In this document: one piece after another, positions 51,419-63,085 of the stretch | Layout of the letters: each line of letters opens with the position of its first letter | Position numbering within the stretch: the stretch's first letter is position 1 | NCBI GenBank assembly: GCA_964247055.1 | Contig: OZ176052.1 | Coordinates: 7,316,001 to 7,380,000, forward strand | Source: Paragordius varius | Lineage: Eukaryota > Nematomorpha | Reading direction: 5' to 3' | DNA: 64,000 nt | The notes under the pieces: model-generated | What the model saw: the letters and a program-made list of their open reading frames with translations, nothing else | Told to the model about the DNA's origin: nothing | The model's database searches: none | Position numbers and translations under genes: made by a program

Positions 51419-54144
51419 CAGGGGTGGCCACACTTTTTTTGTCGCGAGCTTTTTTTTTGGCTTTTTTGTTAAAAAAAGAGTTCGCGGTCACCCAGAAATA
51501 TTTATCAAAAAAACTCAATCAACACTTTAAATGATGTATATACCTGCTTTACAGATTAGAGTGACTTGTTTAAACCATTTTAAAATTGTAATTTTTTTAT
51601 CTATCAACCAAATACAAAAATAATTTTAATTAAAAGACAACGGGTTATTATCTACCTTAATTTTTTAACCAACATAAAACACTTCAAAATATTTATTTAT
51701 TAAATTTCTATTATATGAAATTTTACAATATAAAAATTTAAACAATGCATTTGAAATTACAGGGGAGAATACATTATGATACAAAAAATAAAAGAAATAA
51801 AAAATAGCATTCCAATTTAGAACCATAATTTAAACATAAATAAGAGTACATTAAAATTGTATCAGTTTTAATTCTATCCACATATTTTTTAGTAAATCGG
51901 CTTTTTCCTAAGCGAAAATACAACTCGATAAACATCCATATTTAATAAAGAAAAAAATATTTAAAACGCCCGACTGCGAAAAAATTCAGAAAGTTTATCT
52001 AAATTAGGTTCAAATGAAGTTAAAGCAATTCTCAAACATGATTCTAAATGTTTATTAGTTAATTGTGACTTCTGTTTAGTTTTGATAGCATTCATAATTG
52101 AAAAAGCCGATTCACATAAATATGTGGATCCAAAAAAAGAATTGAATAATGCAGAGGTTTTCCAAATATGGGGGTATTTATCTTTATTTATAAATTTATA
52201 TATATCTGATCCTAATGATTTTAGATGGATATCGCATTTAACATTTATTAATTCCTCTTCCAACTCTGCTAAATTTGGTACACCAAGAAAGTGGCTGAGT
52301 TTTTGAGCAATATATTCAACATTATTATTATTATTAAATGGGCATGATAAAAAAATAGCGATGTCTAGTTTATTTATAGATGAAAATCGTTTTTCAAAAT
52401 CATTAATAAGCAGACCAATATCATCTGCATATTTTTCAAAAGAGAGATTCTCTATTTTTTCAGACACCGCTGCCAGATTAAAAAAAATGTTTTAAATCTC
52501 GGTTTTTTAATTGTGTTTCTACTACTGTTAGTGTTTCCTTAAAAGATTTTAAAGCACCCATCATATCCATTATTGTTTTATCTTTTCCTTGTAATTGGAT
52601 GTTTAATTTATGCAATTTTTCCGTGATATCGCATAAAAATGCAAGATCAAGCAGCCAATCTTGATCTTTCAATTCAGGGTATGAAAATTTAGAATTCTCT
52701 AAAAAAATTTCTATTTGTGGTAAAAGTTGCCTAAATCTAATTAAAAATGCGGCACGACTCAACCACCTTACATCAGTATGTAATAAAAGTTCTCCATATT
52801 CCACGCCGCACTCATTTAACAAAATTCGAAATTGGCGGCGGGACAAGCTTTTTGTTCGAATGGCGTTAACAATTTTAAAACAGGGGTTCATTACATGATG
52901 GTATTTTAAAACTTTTGAACATAAAACTTGATTATGGATTATACAATGGTAATCAATGAACTTGGGAAATGCACTGTGATTTTTACATAAAGCGATAAAG
53001 CCGTTGTTAACGCCAATCATAGCTGGAGCTCCATCAGTAGTTATAGAGATGGGAAGTTTCGTATCTGTGATAAATTTATAAAAAGAATCAAAAATATCCT
53101 GCCCTCTGGTTCGTTTGTGGAGAGGTATTATAGTTAATAATTCCTCCTTTGCAGATAAATCACTAAATATCATACGAATAAAAATGCATAATTGGGCGAT
53201 TCCAACATAATCGGTGGACTCATCGAGTTGCAAGGAAAAAATATACAGTTATTAATATTTTCATGTAAAATTTCATCAAGATTATTACTAATATCTTCAG
53301 CCCTGCGCATAACGGTATTTCTCGATAAGCTTATGCTTTTAATAGCTGTCATAATATTATTTTTGTTATCAAAATTTTCAAATAAAATATCACAAGTGCT
53401 AATAAAGGCTTCTTTAAATATTTCACCATCTTGGAATGGCTTATTGTTCCGAATGAGTATTTCCGCTACCTTGAATGAAGCAATCGTAGCATTTTTATAG
53501 TCTTTGTTGTATTTAAGTATGCTATTTTGTGAGGCGGATAATTGTTCTTTTAATTCCTTTACTTTAATGTTGCGTTCTTGAGTTTGTAAGGGGTAGTTTT
53601 TGGAGTAATGTGGATGCAGAGATCTATAATGTCTTTCAATATTTGACTTTTTGGGCAAAGCAACAGTACTATTGCATATTAGACAGGTGCATGTTTCATT
53701 TATCATAATAAAAAAGTATTCATGCTCCCAATCTTTCTTGTATCTGTACAACTTTTTTTGGCTCATTCTAAAATATAAGTTTTAAAAACCTACTTTTGGT
53801 GTATCAAATCAAATCTAACTTCACGATTATGCTTCTGATTTATGAATAAGCTTTGCTCAAAGTTTTGATATATTCAAGGGAAATGACTGATTTTAAGTTT
53901 TAATGCAAATGCTCCAAAACATATGAATTATAAATAATAAAATAATTTTTTTACACCCTTTTCTTAGACGTTTTTTTTTAATTTAAACCGTATTTTTTTG
54001 TATTTTAAATTTAAATTCGCTCAGAAGTAGCCAACTATCCGAAAAAAATCAATAAAATTTTTTAAAAAAAATATTTTCAGGCGGTCACTTTTTGAGTTGT
54101 CGCGGTCACGAAAGTGACCGCGGTCACCTCGTTGGCCACCCCTG
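51419..54144 (-). mobile_element. hAT transposon, nearly whole
   Basis: 2726 bases flanked by a perfect 8-base target duplication GTCTACCG (51411-51418 and 54145-54152) with terminal repeats caggggtggcca. The transposase reads on the minus strand through three frames: 53766-53170 (BED finger CLICNS...ERHYRSLH), 53233-52478 (LQLDESTDYVG, ITTDGAPAMIG, CIIHNQVL) and 52467-51961 (hAT dimerisation block CESAFSIMN). This is the ZBED5/GTF2IRD2-like branch. Two single-base frame changes, near 53230 and 52485, both fall in T runs; otherwise about 600 aa are intact. An internal gtcgcggtcac motif repeats at the right end. Confidence 0.9.
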
Positions 54145-54260
54145 GTCTACCGGTTTAAAACTGAGACGCCATACAGAAATGGCGTGGTTTTGGAGCTGAT
54201 TAAAAAACTAAAAAGCCATACGAGTTCAATTAAACACATTTCATCATCATTCATTTGTAT
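54145..54260. repeat. Continuation of the ~320-base satellite-like repeat
   Basis: Right-hand remainder of the unit cut by the hAT element; it resumes with gtctaccggtttaaaactga and the ccatacagaaatggcgtggtt block. Confidence 0.65.
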
Positions 54261-55200
54261 GGGGATTCGCCATTAAATGACGGTACACCCGTTTTTTCCA
54301 CTCTTCTCTTGATTTGGCTAATTCTAGATTTAAATTGAGCGATTCGGGGTTATTAATTATTGTGTTGAGCCATGTGGTATGGGGTCGGCCAGATTTCGCT
54401 GGTAGTTCAACCGAGTAATTTTTCATAGTTTTAAGAATGTATCTTGCCGTCTCTCAACATGTCCAGCCCATTGTAACCGGAGATTTCTGATGACGTTGTT
54501 GATGGGGTTGAGATTGAGTATATGGTACGGGTTTATGGATTCGGTATAATTGAATTTAGAGGGATTGTGTGCAAATAATATTGTTTTCAATAATTTGGAT
54601 TCAGCGTTTATGAGTTTGGACTCATTTGTTTTTGACATCGGCCAGGATTCAGATGCATATGTGAGAACGGGACGGATGGCTGTAGCGTAAATGGCACATT
54701 TAGTTTGTAACAAATTTATTATTAATTTTAACGAATGGTATTTTTTCCACATTTGTGATATGCGATGCTTAATTGCATGTTCTATTCCTCCACCGGCTGA
54801 TATCATATCGCCCAAATAGCAAAAACTGCTCACTGTTTCCATATTGAAAGGGTTGGGAATCGAGTTGATTGTTAAATTAATATTATTATTTAAACATGCC
54901 GAGGTAGTTTTTATCGTAATCATTTATAGATTTGAGGCTACTACATTTTTTGTGTACCCATAGAAGACAAGAATTGCAGCGTACAGAATTTGATTTAACT
55001 TCTTTTCTACATACGCTGCATGGGTTTTTAGCGGTGAGATTATCGTACATTAATTTGGTTTTGAGAAATTGACTTTGACACCATAACTTTTTAAGGTGTC
55101 ATTCCACAGACGAATTTTCCCTATGAGATCGCTTTCCGATGTCGATGATATTACGAGGTCATCGGCGTAAAGAATTTGGTGTGCACATTTCTGGTAAATT
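54261..55200 (-). mobile_element. 5'-truncated RTE-like LINE with zinc finger, minus strand
   Basis: Reading leftwards: the catalytic HQILYADDLVI near 55170, a complete zinc-finger insert near 54940-55030 (NPCSVCRKEVKSNSVRC then CNSCLLWVHKKC), then 54923-54423 with SFCYLGDMISAGGG, YATAIRPVLTYASESW and LQWAGHVERR. Same family group as 9095-12404. A stop and frame change lie between the finger and YLGD. Confidence 0.75.
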
Positions 55201-55752
55201 TATCCATTTTTTTTAAAAAGGGACTACAAATGAGTTACTTTTTCTAGCCCTTGATCCCAGCTGTGAACACAATTTCAAAATAAAACTTTTAACCATGATT
55301 TCGTAAAACGAGAACCATAAATTAAATCCAATGATAGTTGAATATTAACTTTAATACAGGACAGTTTGAATATTGTTAGTTTCGAGTAAACAATGTTTGA
55401 GCCTATGTAAAAACCCGTAAAAGAATAATTTAAGACATTTTTTTTATTAAATATGTTTTTTATTATTTTATCTCCATTACTTCATATTATTGCAAATTGT
55501 AAATAATAATTATCGATGAGATTACATCACAGCGAAGCGTGACAGGGCCAGCTAGTAACATTATAAATATGAATATTTAATGGTATTTATCAATACAACT
55601 AAATGCCCTGATTAATACATTACGGCCAATTGATTAAATAATAAATGAAATATCTAACAGATCTAAAATTTATTTTTCAAATAAATAATTTAATTTTTTT
55701 AAATATATTAAAGGTTTTATATTAATAGGATATATTATCCAATCATAAAAAT

Positions 55753-58700
55753 TCAAGATTTCATTTTCAATAACATAATTCGCAATTCTATAAATTCTTC
55801 AATATCCTTTTTCATATCTTGGCTAAACACCTAAAAATTTAAATTAATTAACATACCCTATTCCCAATCAAATTTTGTAGTCCATAGTACCATACGTTAT
55901 ACTAAATAATAATATATTAAAAAGAAAATATATAACCTACGGAAATTCCGTAAGATAGTGTAAAATTGAAATAAATATTAATGCATTCAGAGTATTATAT
56001 GAATCACTTCATCATTAGTAATCGCAGACCTTTTTGGTGCTTATTAGCACTCATCAGGATTCAAAAACCATTTAACTTGGTTTCACATATCATTTTGTAA
56101 TATATTCAACTTGAAATCTTTGATAATGCAGTCGGTAATACAAAATACTCAATATTTATAAACGAAAAAAATGAGAAAATTTAAATTCTAATTTTGAGTA
56201 AACCAATAAAATTTAAAAAATTTTGAGAGAACAACGGGGTAAAGCTGAGAACCGAAACCGGTTCAGATTCGTTAATTAAATTCTGGTCTAAAGTCACCAT
56301 GATAATATTTTTATTTGTGGCTGAAAAATACAGATGTGGGATTTAGATTTTTAAACCAAATTCTCTTACCAAATATCACCGATGGAATCATGAATTTAAT
56401 TAATATAAAAAATTATTAAATTTATCCATTGATTTGATCTTCAATTATTTCATACAATATTAAAGTAAAACAATAATTATGTTAAAAATTCATTAACTAA
56501 AAAACTAGCTAAAAAACTTACACTATGTTCATCAGGAGCTAACAATGAAAGTGAACCCCCTATTGTGTTAAAATCTTCGGATGATCCCCGCAAGTATAAC
56601 GAGTTTGATGATATGGGCTAAAAAATTTATTTAAGCGAAATAATTTAATCATTATAATAAAATAAATATTGCAATAAATATTTTGACTTTTCAATTCCTC
56701 TAAGCTTAAATCATTGAATTCTTCAATACATTTTGGGTTAGTATAACCAGTGGCAATTTTATATTAGAATCTTTTTCAAAATGATATTAGGCGAAATTTA
56801 AAATAAAACAATTTTTGGCCTTATAAGCGCCCTTATTTTAACTTGAACATTTAGCCATATTTTATACTTTATTTTTTAAGAAAATTGTTAAAAATATAAA
56901 TAATTAAAATTAGGTGCATATAATTAAAACTTAACAGAAACAAACTATCCTAATACGAAAAAATAAAATAATTTATTGAAGTGAATACTTTTTTCTGTGG
57001 CTTCTGCATAGGTGATGAATCCAAGGGACCTGTGGATATTTTGTTAGTGCTAATATCGAGATTTATATTTTTGATCATTACTATATAATAATTAATAATA
57101 TTAGACTAAGTACAGTAAAGAGCATGTATGCCGTTTTTATTCTCAATGATATATGTAAATGTATGTGAGTAAGAATGAATTATTTTTGTTTTAATTTGTT
57201 AACCCTATGTACAATTCAAAAAAGAAAAAATATGACTTTATATGTGTATAAAAAAATTTTAATTTTTAAAAGATTCCAATAACCATAACTTAAGCTAATT
57301 TCATGAAACTGTATAGTTAAAATTTATTTCATGCTGAATTGAACAAATATTGAATTCTTATACATTACTTATATTAACATTCTTGTGAACTATTCTGGCT
57401 GGATCCTGATGATCACAAAAAGTGTACATAAGAAATGTCTTATCGTTAGATAATTGGAGACAACAGTAACGATCTGTATCATAAAAATATTATTATATGC
57501 ACAGGTTCAAAAAGGTGGCAATATATAGCAACTAGAAGTGACATGCTATATAAACTGGGAATTACATATAATCTGATAATCAGCCTTGTGTCACTTTCGT
57601 AACAGTTTCTCATTCTTATTTATTTGAATCTAAAAAATACTATCCTAAATTTGGATTTATATAGATTAAATAAACACCGTTGTAAAAATAAATCAATAAA
57701 ACTACTCGATTCTAGCCTTGAATACTATTTTTTATATAACAACTACCATTATTGCTGCATCAATTAATGAATAAATGCGCGACATTAGAAAGATTTAGCT
57801 AATAATGATTTTTTAAGCATTTCTAATAGAGAATGGACCATTTAAATTTTATGTACAATTGTATTTCCACAAAGCATATATGTCAATCAACATGCGGCGC
57901 TTATAATAATTTGTGGCAAAATGACTTTAAACCTTTAATTCTTTGACTATTCTTTTGGGGTTGGTTTAGAAAAAACGTGCCTTGACACATAATATTCCAC
58001 CGGTTTTCCAAAACCATGTCTTCGACTTCCGGTAAAAAATTATTGTAAATCTCCCTTTATAACACAGTATATATGATACAAAAAAGATAATATTTATTTA
58101 ATTATTTAAAACAGGGGTCGACCTAGGGCTGGCTTGCCAAAACATTTAGAAAAATTAAAAAAAAATTTAATTAAAGTTTAGCCATAAGCGAGCCGAAACG
58201 CGCATGTATTGTTAAGAATAATTTTTTTCCATTATACACTATTATATTGACATAGAGTACTATTTTTATTATATTTTCAAACATGGGGCTCGTCTAAAAT
58301 CTTAACTGTTCATCTCCAAAAAAGGTTTCCAACCCCTGATTTAAAAATATTGCTAAATATCAGTTGATTGTGGGTCCGATTTAATTGCTAAACATTATGA
58401 CTGATGTGAATTTAAGTCAGTAAGATAGTAAGACGGTAAGACAGAAAGATAGTAAGACGGTAAGACAGTAAGACAGTAAGCATAAGACAGTAAAATATTT
58501 GTATAAAAAACATACATTCGTGATAAGTCTGCTAATAGGAGACTTAGGTGTTGCAATTAAAAGAAGAAGAACGTGATCCAGATATACTAAGAGAGGAGGT
58601 TGAATTAGCCTTAAAACAAATTCCTAACAACAAAGCGATGGGATTAGACAATATCCCAATAGAGTTCATAAAAGCTATTCCCGTTGAAAAGTTACACCAG

Positions 58701-61700
58701 TTATGTCAAAAGGTGTGGGAAACATGTGAGTGGCCAAACGACTGGACATCATCTGTATATCTCCCAATATACAAAAAAGAAGATGCACTCCAATGCGAGA
58801 ACTATCGGAACATATCTCTTATTAGCCACGCTAGTAAGGTCTTACTAAAAGTAATACAAAACAGGATGCACAGTATCATACAGACAGAAATACCAGAAAA
58901 TCAAGCCGGATTTATGAAGGGAAAGAGCACAAGAGACCATATCTCAAACATGAGAAGGATAATGGAAACATCAAAAGAGTATCAGAAAGAATTATACATG
59001 TGTTTTATTGATTACAGACAAGCCTTCGATTCAATTAACTATGACTCCTTGTGGGAAACATTAAAGTTAGTAGGGGTATCGTCTCACTTAATAAGATTGA
59101 TTAGCTCTCTCTATGTTAAACAAAGAGCGATTATTAGAACATCAGCGGGGGACACAGACGAAATACCTATCTTGAAAGGAGTCAGACAAGGGTGTTGCTT
59201 ATCCCCTTATCTGTTCAATATGTGCACAGAAATGATAATGAGGAAGTTGGATGGTAAAAATATTGGAGTAAGAATAGGAGGGAGAACAATCAATAATTTA
59301 AGGTTTGCAGACGATACCACTCTTATAGCTGAAAGTGCAAATGATTTGAAGGAATTGATTGAAGAGATTCGAAAGGAAAGTTTGAGGTATGGTCTTAGGC
59401 TTAATCCTAACAAAACCAAAATATTATGTACAGGAAAAAAGCCTACAATTTTTATAGAAGGAGTAGAAATAGAAATAGTTAAACAGTTAACGTTTTTGGG
59501 CGCAATAATTTCAGAGGATGGGTCTTCAACTCCTGACATCAGAAAGAGAATAGGATTGGGCAGAGAAGCGATGACCAAATTAATAAAGATTTGGAAAAAC
59601 AAAAGCGTAGAAGTTGAAACCAAAAAAAGATTACTCTACTGTTTCGTTCTCCGGTCACCACATATGGATGTGAGAGTTGGACTCTCAGAAAAAGGGACAA
59701 AGAAAGGCTCATGGCTTTTGAAAGGAGCTGCTGGCGTAGGATGCTAGGATACACCTGGAAGGATAAAATTAAGAATGGAAATCTAATTTCAGAAATAAAA
59801 CCTAAAACAAACATACTGGAGATAATTCTAAAAAGAAAGTTAACATATTTTGGTCATGTCATGCGATCGAATTCTCTGGAGAAAGATACAATGTTTGGGA
59901 AAGTAGAAGGGCAAAGGAAACGAGGCCGACCACCGATGAGGTGGTTGGATATGATAAAAGAAGAGACCAAAATGACACTGAAAGAGCTCAATATAGCGGT
60001 TAAAGATAGAAAAAAATGGAAAGAAATAGTTAAAACTATATCCAAAAAGTCGTTTACGACTTAGGAAAAACCAACCAACCATCAAAATTTCAAAGTATTA
60101 TAACTTAAAAAATATTGCATCTTTTTGAATTCTGTAAACTGGAGGATTGAAAGTCAGGTATCCTTTACAAATAATATATAGGGTTGAGTGAAAATGCGTA
60201 ATTCTTTCGACACGAAACTGAGTTTACTAAACACCTCCAAAAATTGTATAAATCTTAAAAAATATATAAAAAATCTTGGGTATTATAGAAGAAAATGGCA
60301 TCTATACCATTGTTTCTTATTTGGTAAATATTTTTTTTATATTTTTACAGTTTTAACAATTTTTTTTAAAAAAATTGTACTTCATGGTTCTGACAACAAC
60401 AAAAATAAATATAGCTAAATATTATTATAATAAATTTGAATTTTGTATTCTAAAATCAGCTTTTAACCCGATAATAACCGTTTTCCCCTAAAATTTTACA
60501 TGCAGAACGATATCAGATCCAGGGAAGTTTTGGTGGAATTACTTGAAAAGTATATTATTAATAAATATATAGATTTCCAATATTATATTCTAGAAAATCC
60601 AACAGTTTAGTTATGCACAAAGATCAATCAATCTTAACATATTTGTACATAGATCGCTATTTTCAAATATCCTTGCATCATGTACCCCTGGATATTTTAC
60701 CTCTAGAGATGTGAATATCTCATTGGAATTGATGGTGGCTTGTATATTAAAACTGTAAAAATTTTTTCGATTAAGATAATTCAACGATTCCTTGGTGGGT
60801 TTATTGATTTCAATGTGCGTGCAATCAATCGCACCAACGATACATGGAATTTTATATTTTTCCGCCCATAATGCCTGAGATGATTCCATTTCCGATTGAT
60901 TTTTGGGAAATCTTATCCACTTAGAACGTAGCCTACTACAATAATAACTAACATAAGAAATAATTTTAGTTGCGTAGCTACGTTCTCAGGTACTTTAACT
61001 TACCAACGATATGTGGAAATTTTCTTGAGGTATTTAGCCGACCCAGGATTCCAATATGGGGTTTCCAATGATTTTGGGATAGAACGTAGCTACGCAACTA
61101 AAATTATTTCTTATGTTAGTTATTATTGTAGTAGGCTACGTTCTAAGTGGATAAGATTTCCCAAAAATCAATCGGAAATGGAATCATCTCAGGCATTATG
61201 GGCGGAAAAATATAAAATTCCATGTATCGTTGGTGCGATTGATTGCACGCACATTGAAATCAATAAACCCACCAAGGAATCGTTGAATTATCTTAATCGA
61301 AAAAATTTTTACAGTTTTAATATACAAGCCACCATCAATTCCAATGAGATATTCACATCTCTAGAGGTAAAATATCCAGGGGTACATGATGCAAGGATAT
61401 TTGAAAATAGCGATCTATGTACAAATATGTTAAGATTGATTGATCTTTGTGCATAACTAAACTGTTGGATTTTCTAGAATATAATATTGGAAATCTATAT
61501 ATTTATTAATAATATACTTTTCAAGTAATTCCACCAAAACTTCCCTGGATCTGATATCGTTCTGCATGTAAAATTTTAGGGGAAAACGGTTATTATCGGG
61601 TTAAAAGCTGATTTTAGAATACAAAATTCAAATTTATTATAATAATATTTAGCTATATTTATTTTTGTTGTTGTCAGAACCATGAAGTACAATTTTTTTA

Positions 61701-62648
61701 AAAAAAATTGTTAAAACTGTAAAAATATAAAAAAAATATTTACCAAATAAGAAACAATGGTATAGATGCCATTTTCTTCTATAATACCCAATATTTTTTA
61801 TATATTTTTTAAGATTTATACAATTTTTGGAGGTGTTTAGAAAACTCAGTTTCGTGTCGAAAGAATTACGCATTTTCACTCAACCCTATATATTATTTGT
61901 AAAGGATACCTGACTTTCAATCCTCCAGTTTACAGAATTCAAAAAGATGCAATATTTTTCAAGTTATAATACTTTGAAATTTTGATAAGTCTCCTATTAG
62001 CAGACTTATCACGAATGTATGTTTTTTATACAAATATCTTACTGTCTTATGCTTACTGTCTTACTATCTTACTGTCTTACCGTCTTACTATCTTACTGTC
62101 TTAACGTCTTACTATCTTTCTGTCTTACCGTCTTACTATCTTACTGACTTAAATTCACATCAGTCTATATCTTAGCGAAATTATATATGTCATGATTTTT
62201 GGTTTAAAAATGTAATATGAATATTTATAATTTTAACCGCTATCCAAAGCAATCAGGTAATTACCATAAATATTAATAGGCCTAGACTTATTTTTGTTTT
62301 AATTACACTAAACAAGCTATATAACGCTTTTTAAAAAAATCAACGAATCATATTCATAATATTGAAACCAAAATATATATTTTAACATAAAAAGCTAAAA
62401 AATATCACGTAATACTTTATAACATTTTGGTCATTTTTATCAGTTGTGGGGATAATATCGTGGACTTTATTGGTGGAAAACTCAGGATCTGTCAGCAACT
62501 TGTGATAATTTATGGATTCAAAATTAAGGATTATTGTTTCAAAGGTTAAATGCCTATTTATGTAACTATCACTATTGGCTGAGACAACAAAATTGGAATT
62601 ATCCAACAGAAGTGAAAATCTTAATATTTCGCCTACGACCGTGCACAC
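55753..62648 (-). CDS. ELMO: ELMO/CED-12 family engulfment protein, C-terminal part
   Basis: Seven exons in transcript order: 62648-62416, 58054-57933, 57473-57369, 57029-56989, 56617-56522, 55901-55857, 55830-55753. Phases agree; 239 aa and TGA. ELMO with DOCK proteins forms a Rac exchange factor for engulfment and migration. Matches to human ELMO1: FETIILNFES (YTEILKIRQS), KEIYNNFLPEVEDMVLENRW (KEKIQPEILELIKQQRL), CQGTFF (VEGTCF), the PH-domain strand DRYCCLQLSNDKTFLMY (DKFWYCRLSPNHKVLHY), LAPDEHS-YNVWYYGLQNLIG (IAPDKHEYCIWTDGLNALLG), and the last helix DIEEFIELRIMLLKMKS (DLDTLLSMEIKLRLLDL). The Pro-rich tail that follows in other ELMOs is absent. Upstream exons lie beyond the assigned part. 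An AATAAA lies at 55669-55674 on the minus strand. Confidence 0.82.
55831..55856 (-). other. 26-base last intron of ELMO
   Basis: GTATGT...ATTTTTAG, 26 bases, phase 0, between LIGNR and VFSQD. In-frame TAA inside. The 45-base exon before it supplies the conserved PH-domain helix. Confidence 0.75.
58547..60081 (+). mobile_element. 5'-truncated RTE-like LINE, young
   Basis: Reverse transcriptase only, starting inside the RT (KAMGLDNIPIEF, SSVYLPIYKK, MCFIDYRQAFDSI, LKGVRQGCCLSPYLF, catalytic RFADDTTLIAE), then FLGAIISEDGSSTP. After one missing base near 59650 it continues as YGCESWTLRKRD, RRMLGYTWKDKI and the C-terminal RGRPPMRWLD. Ends aaaaaccaaccaacca. Otherwise undamaged, so recent. Confidence 0.88.
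60987..61456 (+). pseudogene. PIF/Harbinger transposase fragment
   Basis: Frame from the palindrome centre into the right arm: LTYQRY, FLRYLADPGFQYGVSNDFGI, then the catalytic-domain block VGAIDCTHIEI with the first Asp, YLNRKNFYSFNIQA, and VKYPGVHDARIFENS with the second Asp. The third catalytic residue and the rest of the domain are missing, with a stop after LIDLCA. A mirrored copy of the last 92 codons lies at 60889-60611 on the minus strand. Confidence 0.82.
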
Positions 62649-63085
62649 CTAAACATATAAATTGATAAATACAACTATAATAAAGTTAATTAATTAATAT
62701 GTTTAATTAATTGTGATATAATAAAAATATAATTTGACACCCAATTATGGAATCAAATAGTGTGACATCTCCTTTATCCAGATTGTGGATATGTTATATC
62801 TTAAATAGTAAAAATAAATAAAAATGCCTTTAATTATTTTAAAGATGATAATAAAAATTAAGAATCTTGTATAATTCTCATTGTAAAAACAGGATTAATT
62901 GACGATTTTTATATTAAATAATAAAATCAAATAAACTGATATGTAATATAAAACTAATTAACTAGAGTAAGTAATACGAAATAATTTAATTTTACATTAT
63001 GGTTATTTTAAAATATAGATATCCGTTTCATATCAAAAAAATCTATTATATAATAGATTGAACTAAAAAATTTTAATGACACATC
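62649..63085. other. ELMO intron sequence, possible further exon
   Basis: AT-rich. On the minus strand, about 62805-62757, STIWIKEMSHYL resembles the ELMO NKTWKEMRA block, but no donor in the right phase was found before a stop, so it is not called. Confidence 0.35.

Larger units (their letters stand above)
58399..62165. mobile_element. Palindromic element with Harbinger transposase pieces, nested LINE in one arm
   Basis: Right arm 61081-62165 (1085 bases) is the near-identical reverse complement of a left arm made of 58399-58546 plus 60082-60986; the centre is 60987-61080. Arm ends carry a ~10-base tandem repeat (gtaagacagtaagacggtaa). Ends are gactgatgtg / cacatcagtc with TAT on both outer sides, a possible 3-base duplication. 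The LINE at 58547-60081 interrupts only the left arm. It lies inside an ELMO intron. Confidence 0.85.

Noticed and set aside
62757-62805. Further ELMO exon (STIWIKEM block)
   Set aside because: Suggestive similarity, but no donor in the phase required by the next exon before an in-frame stop.
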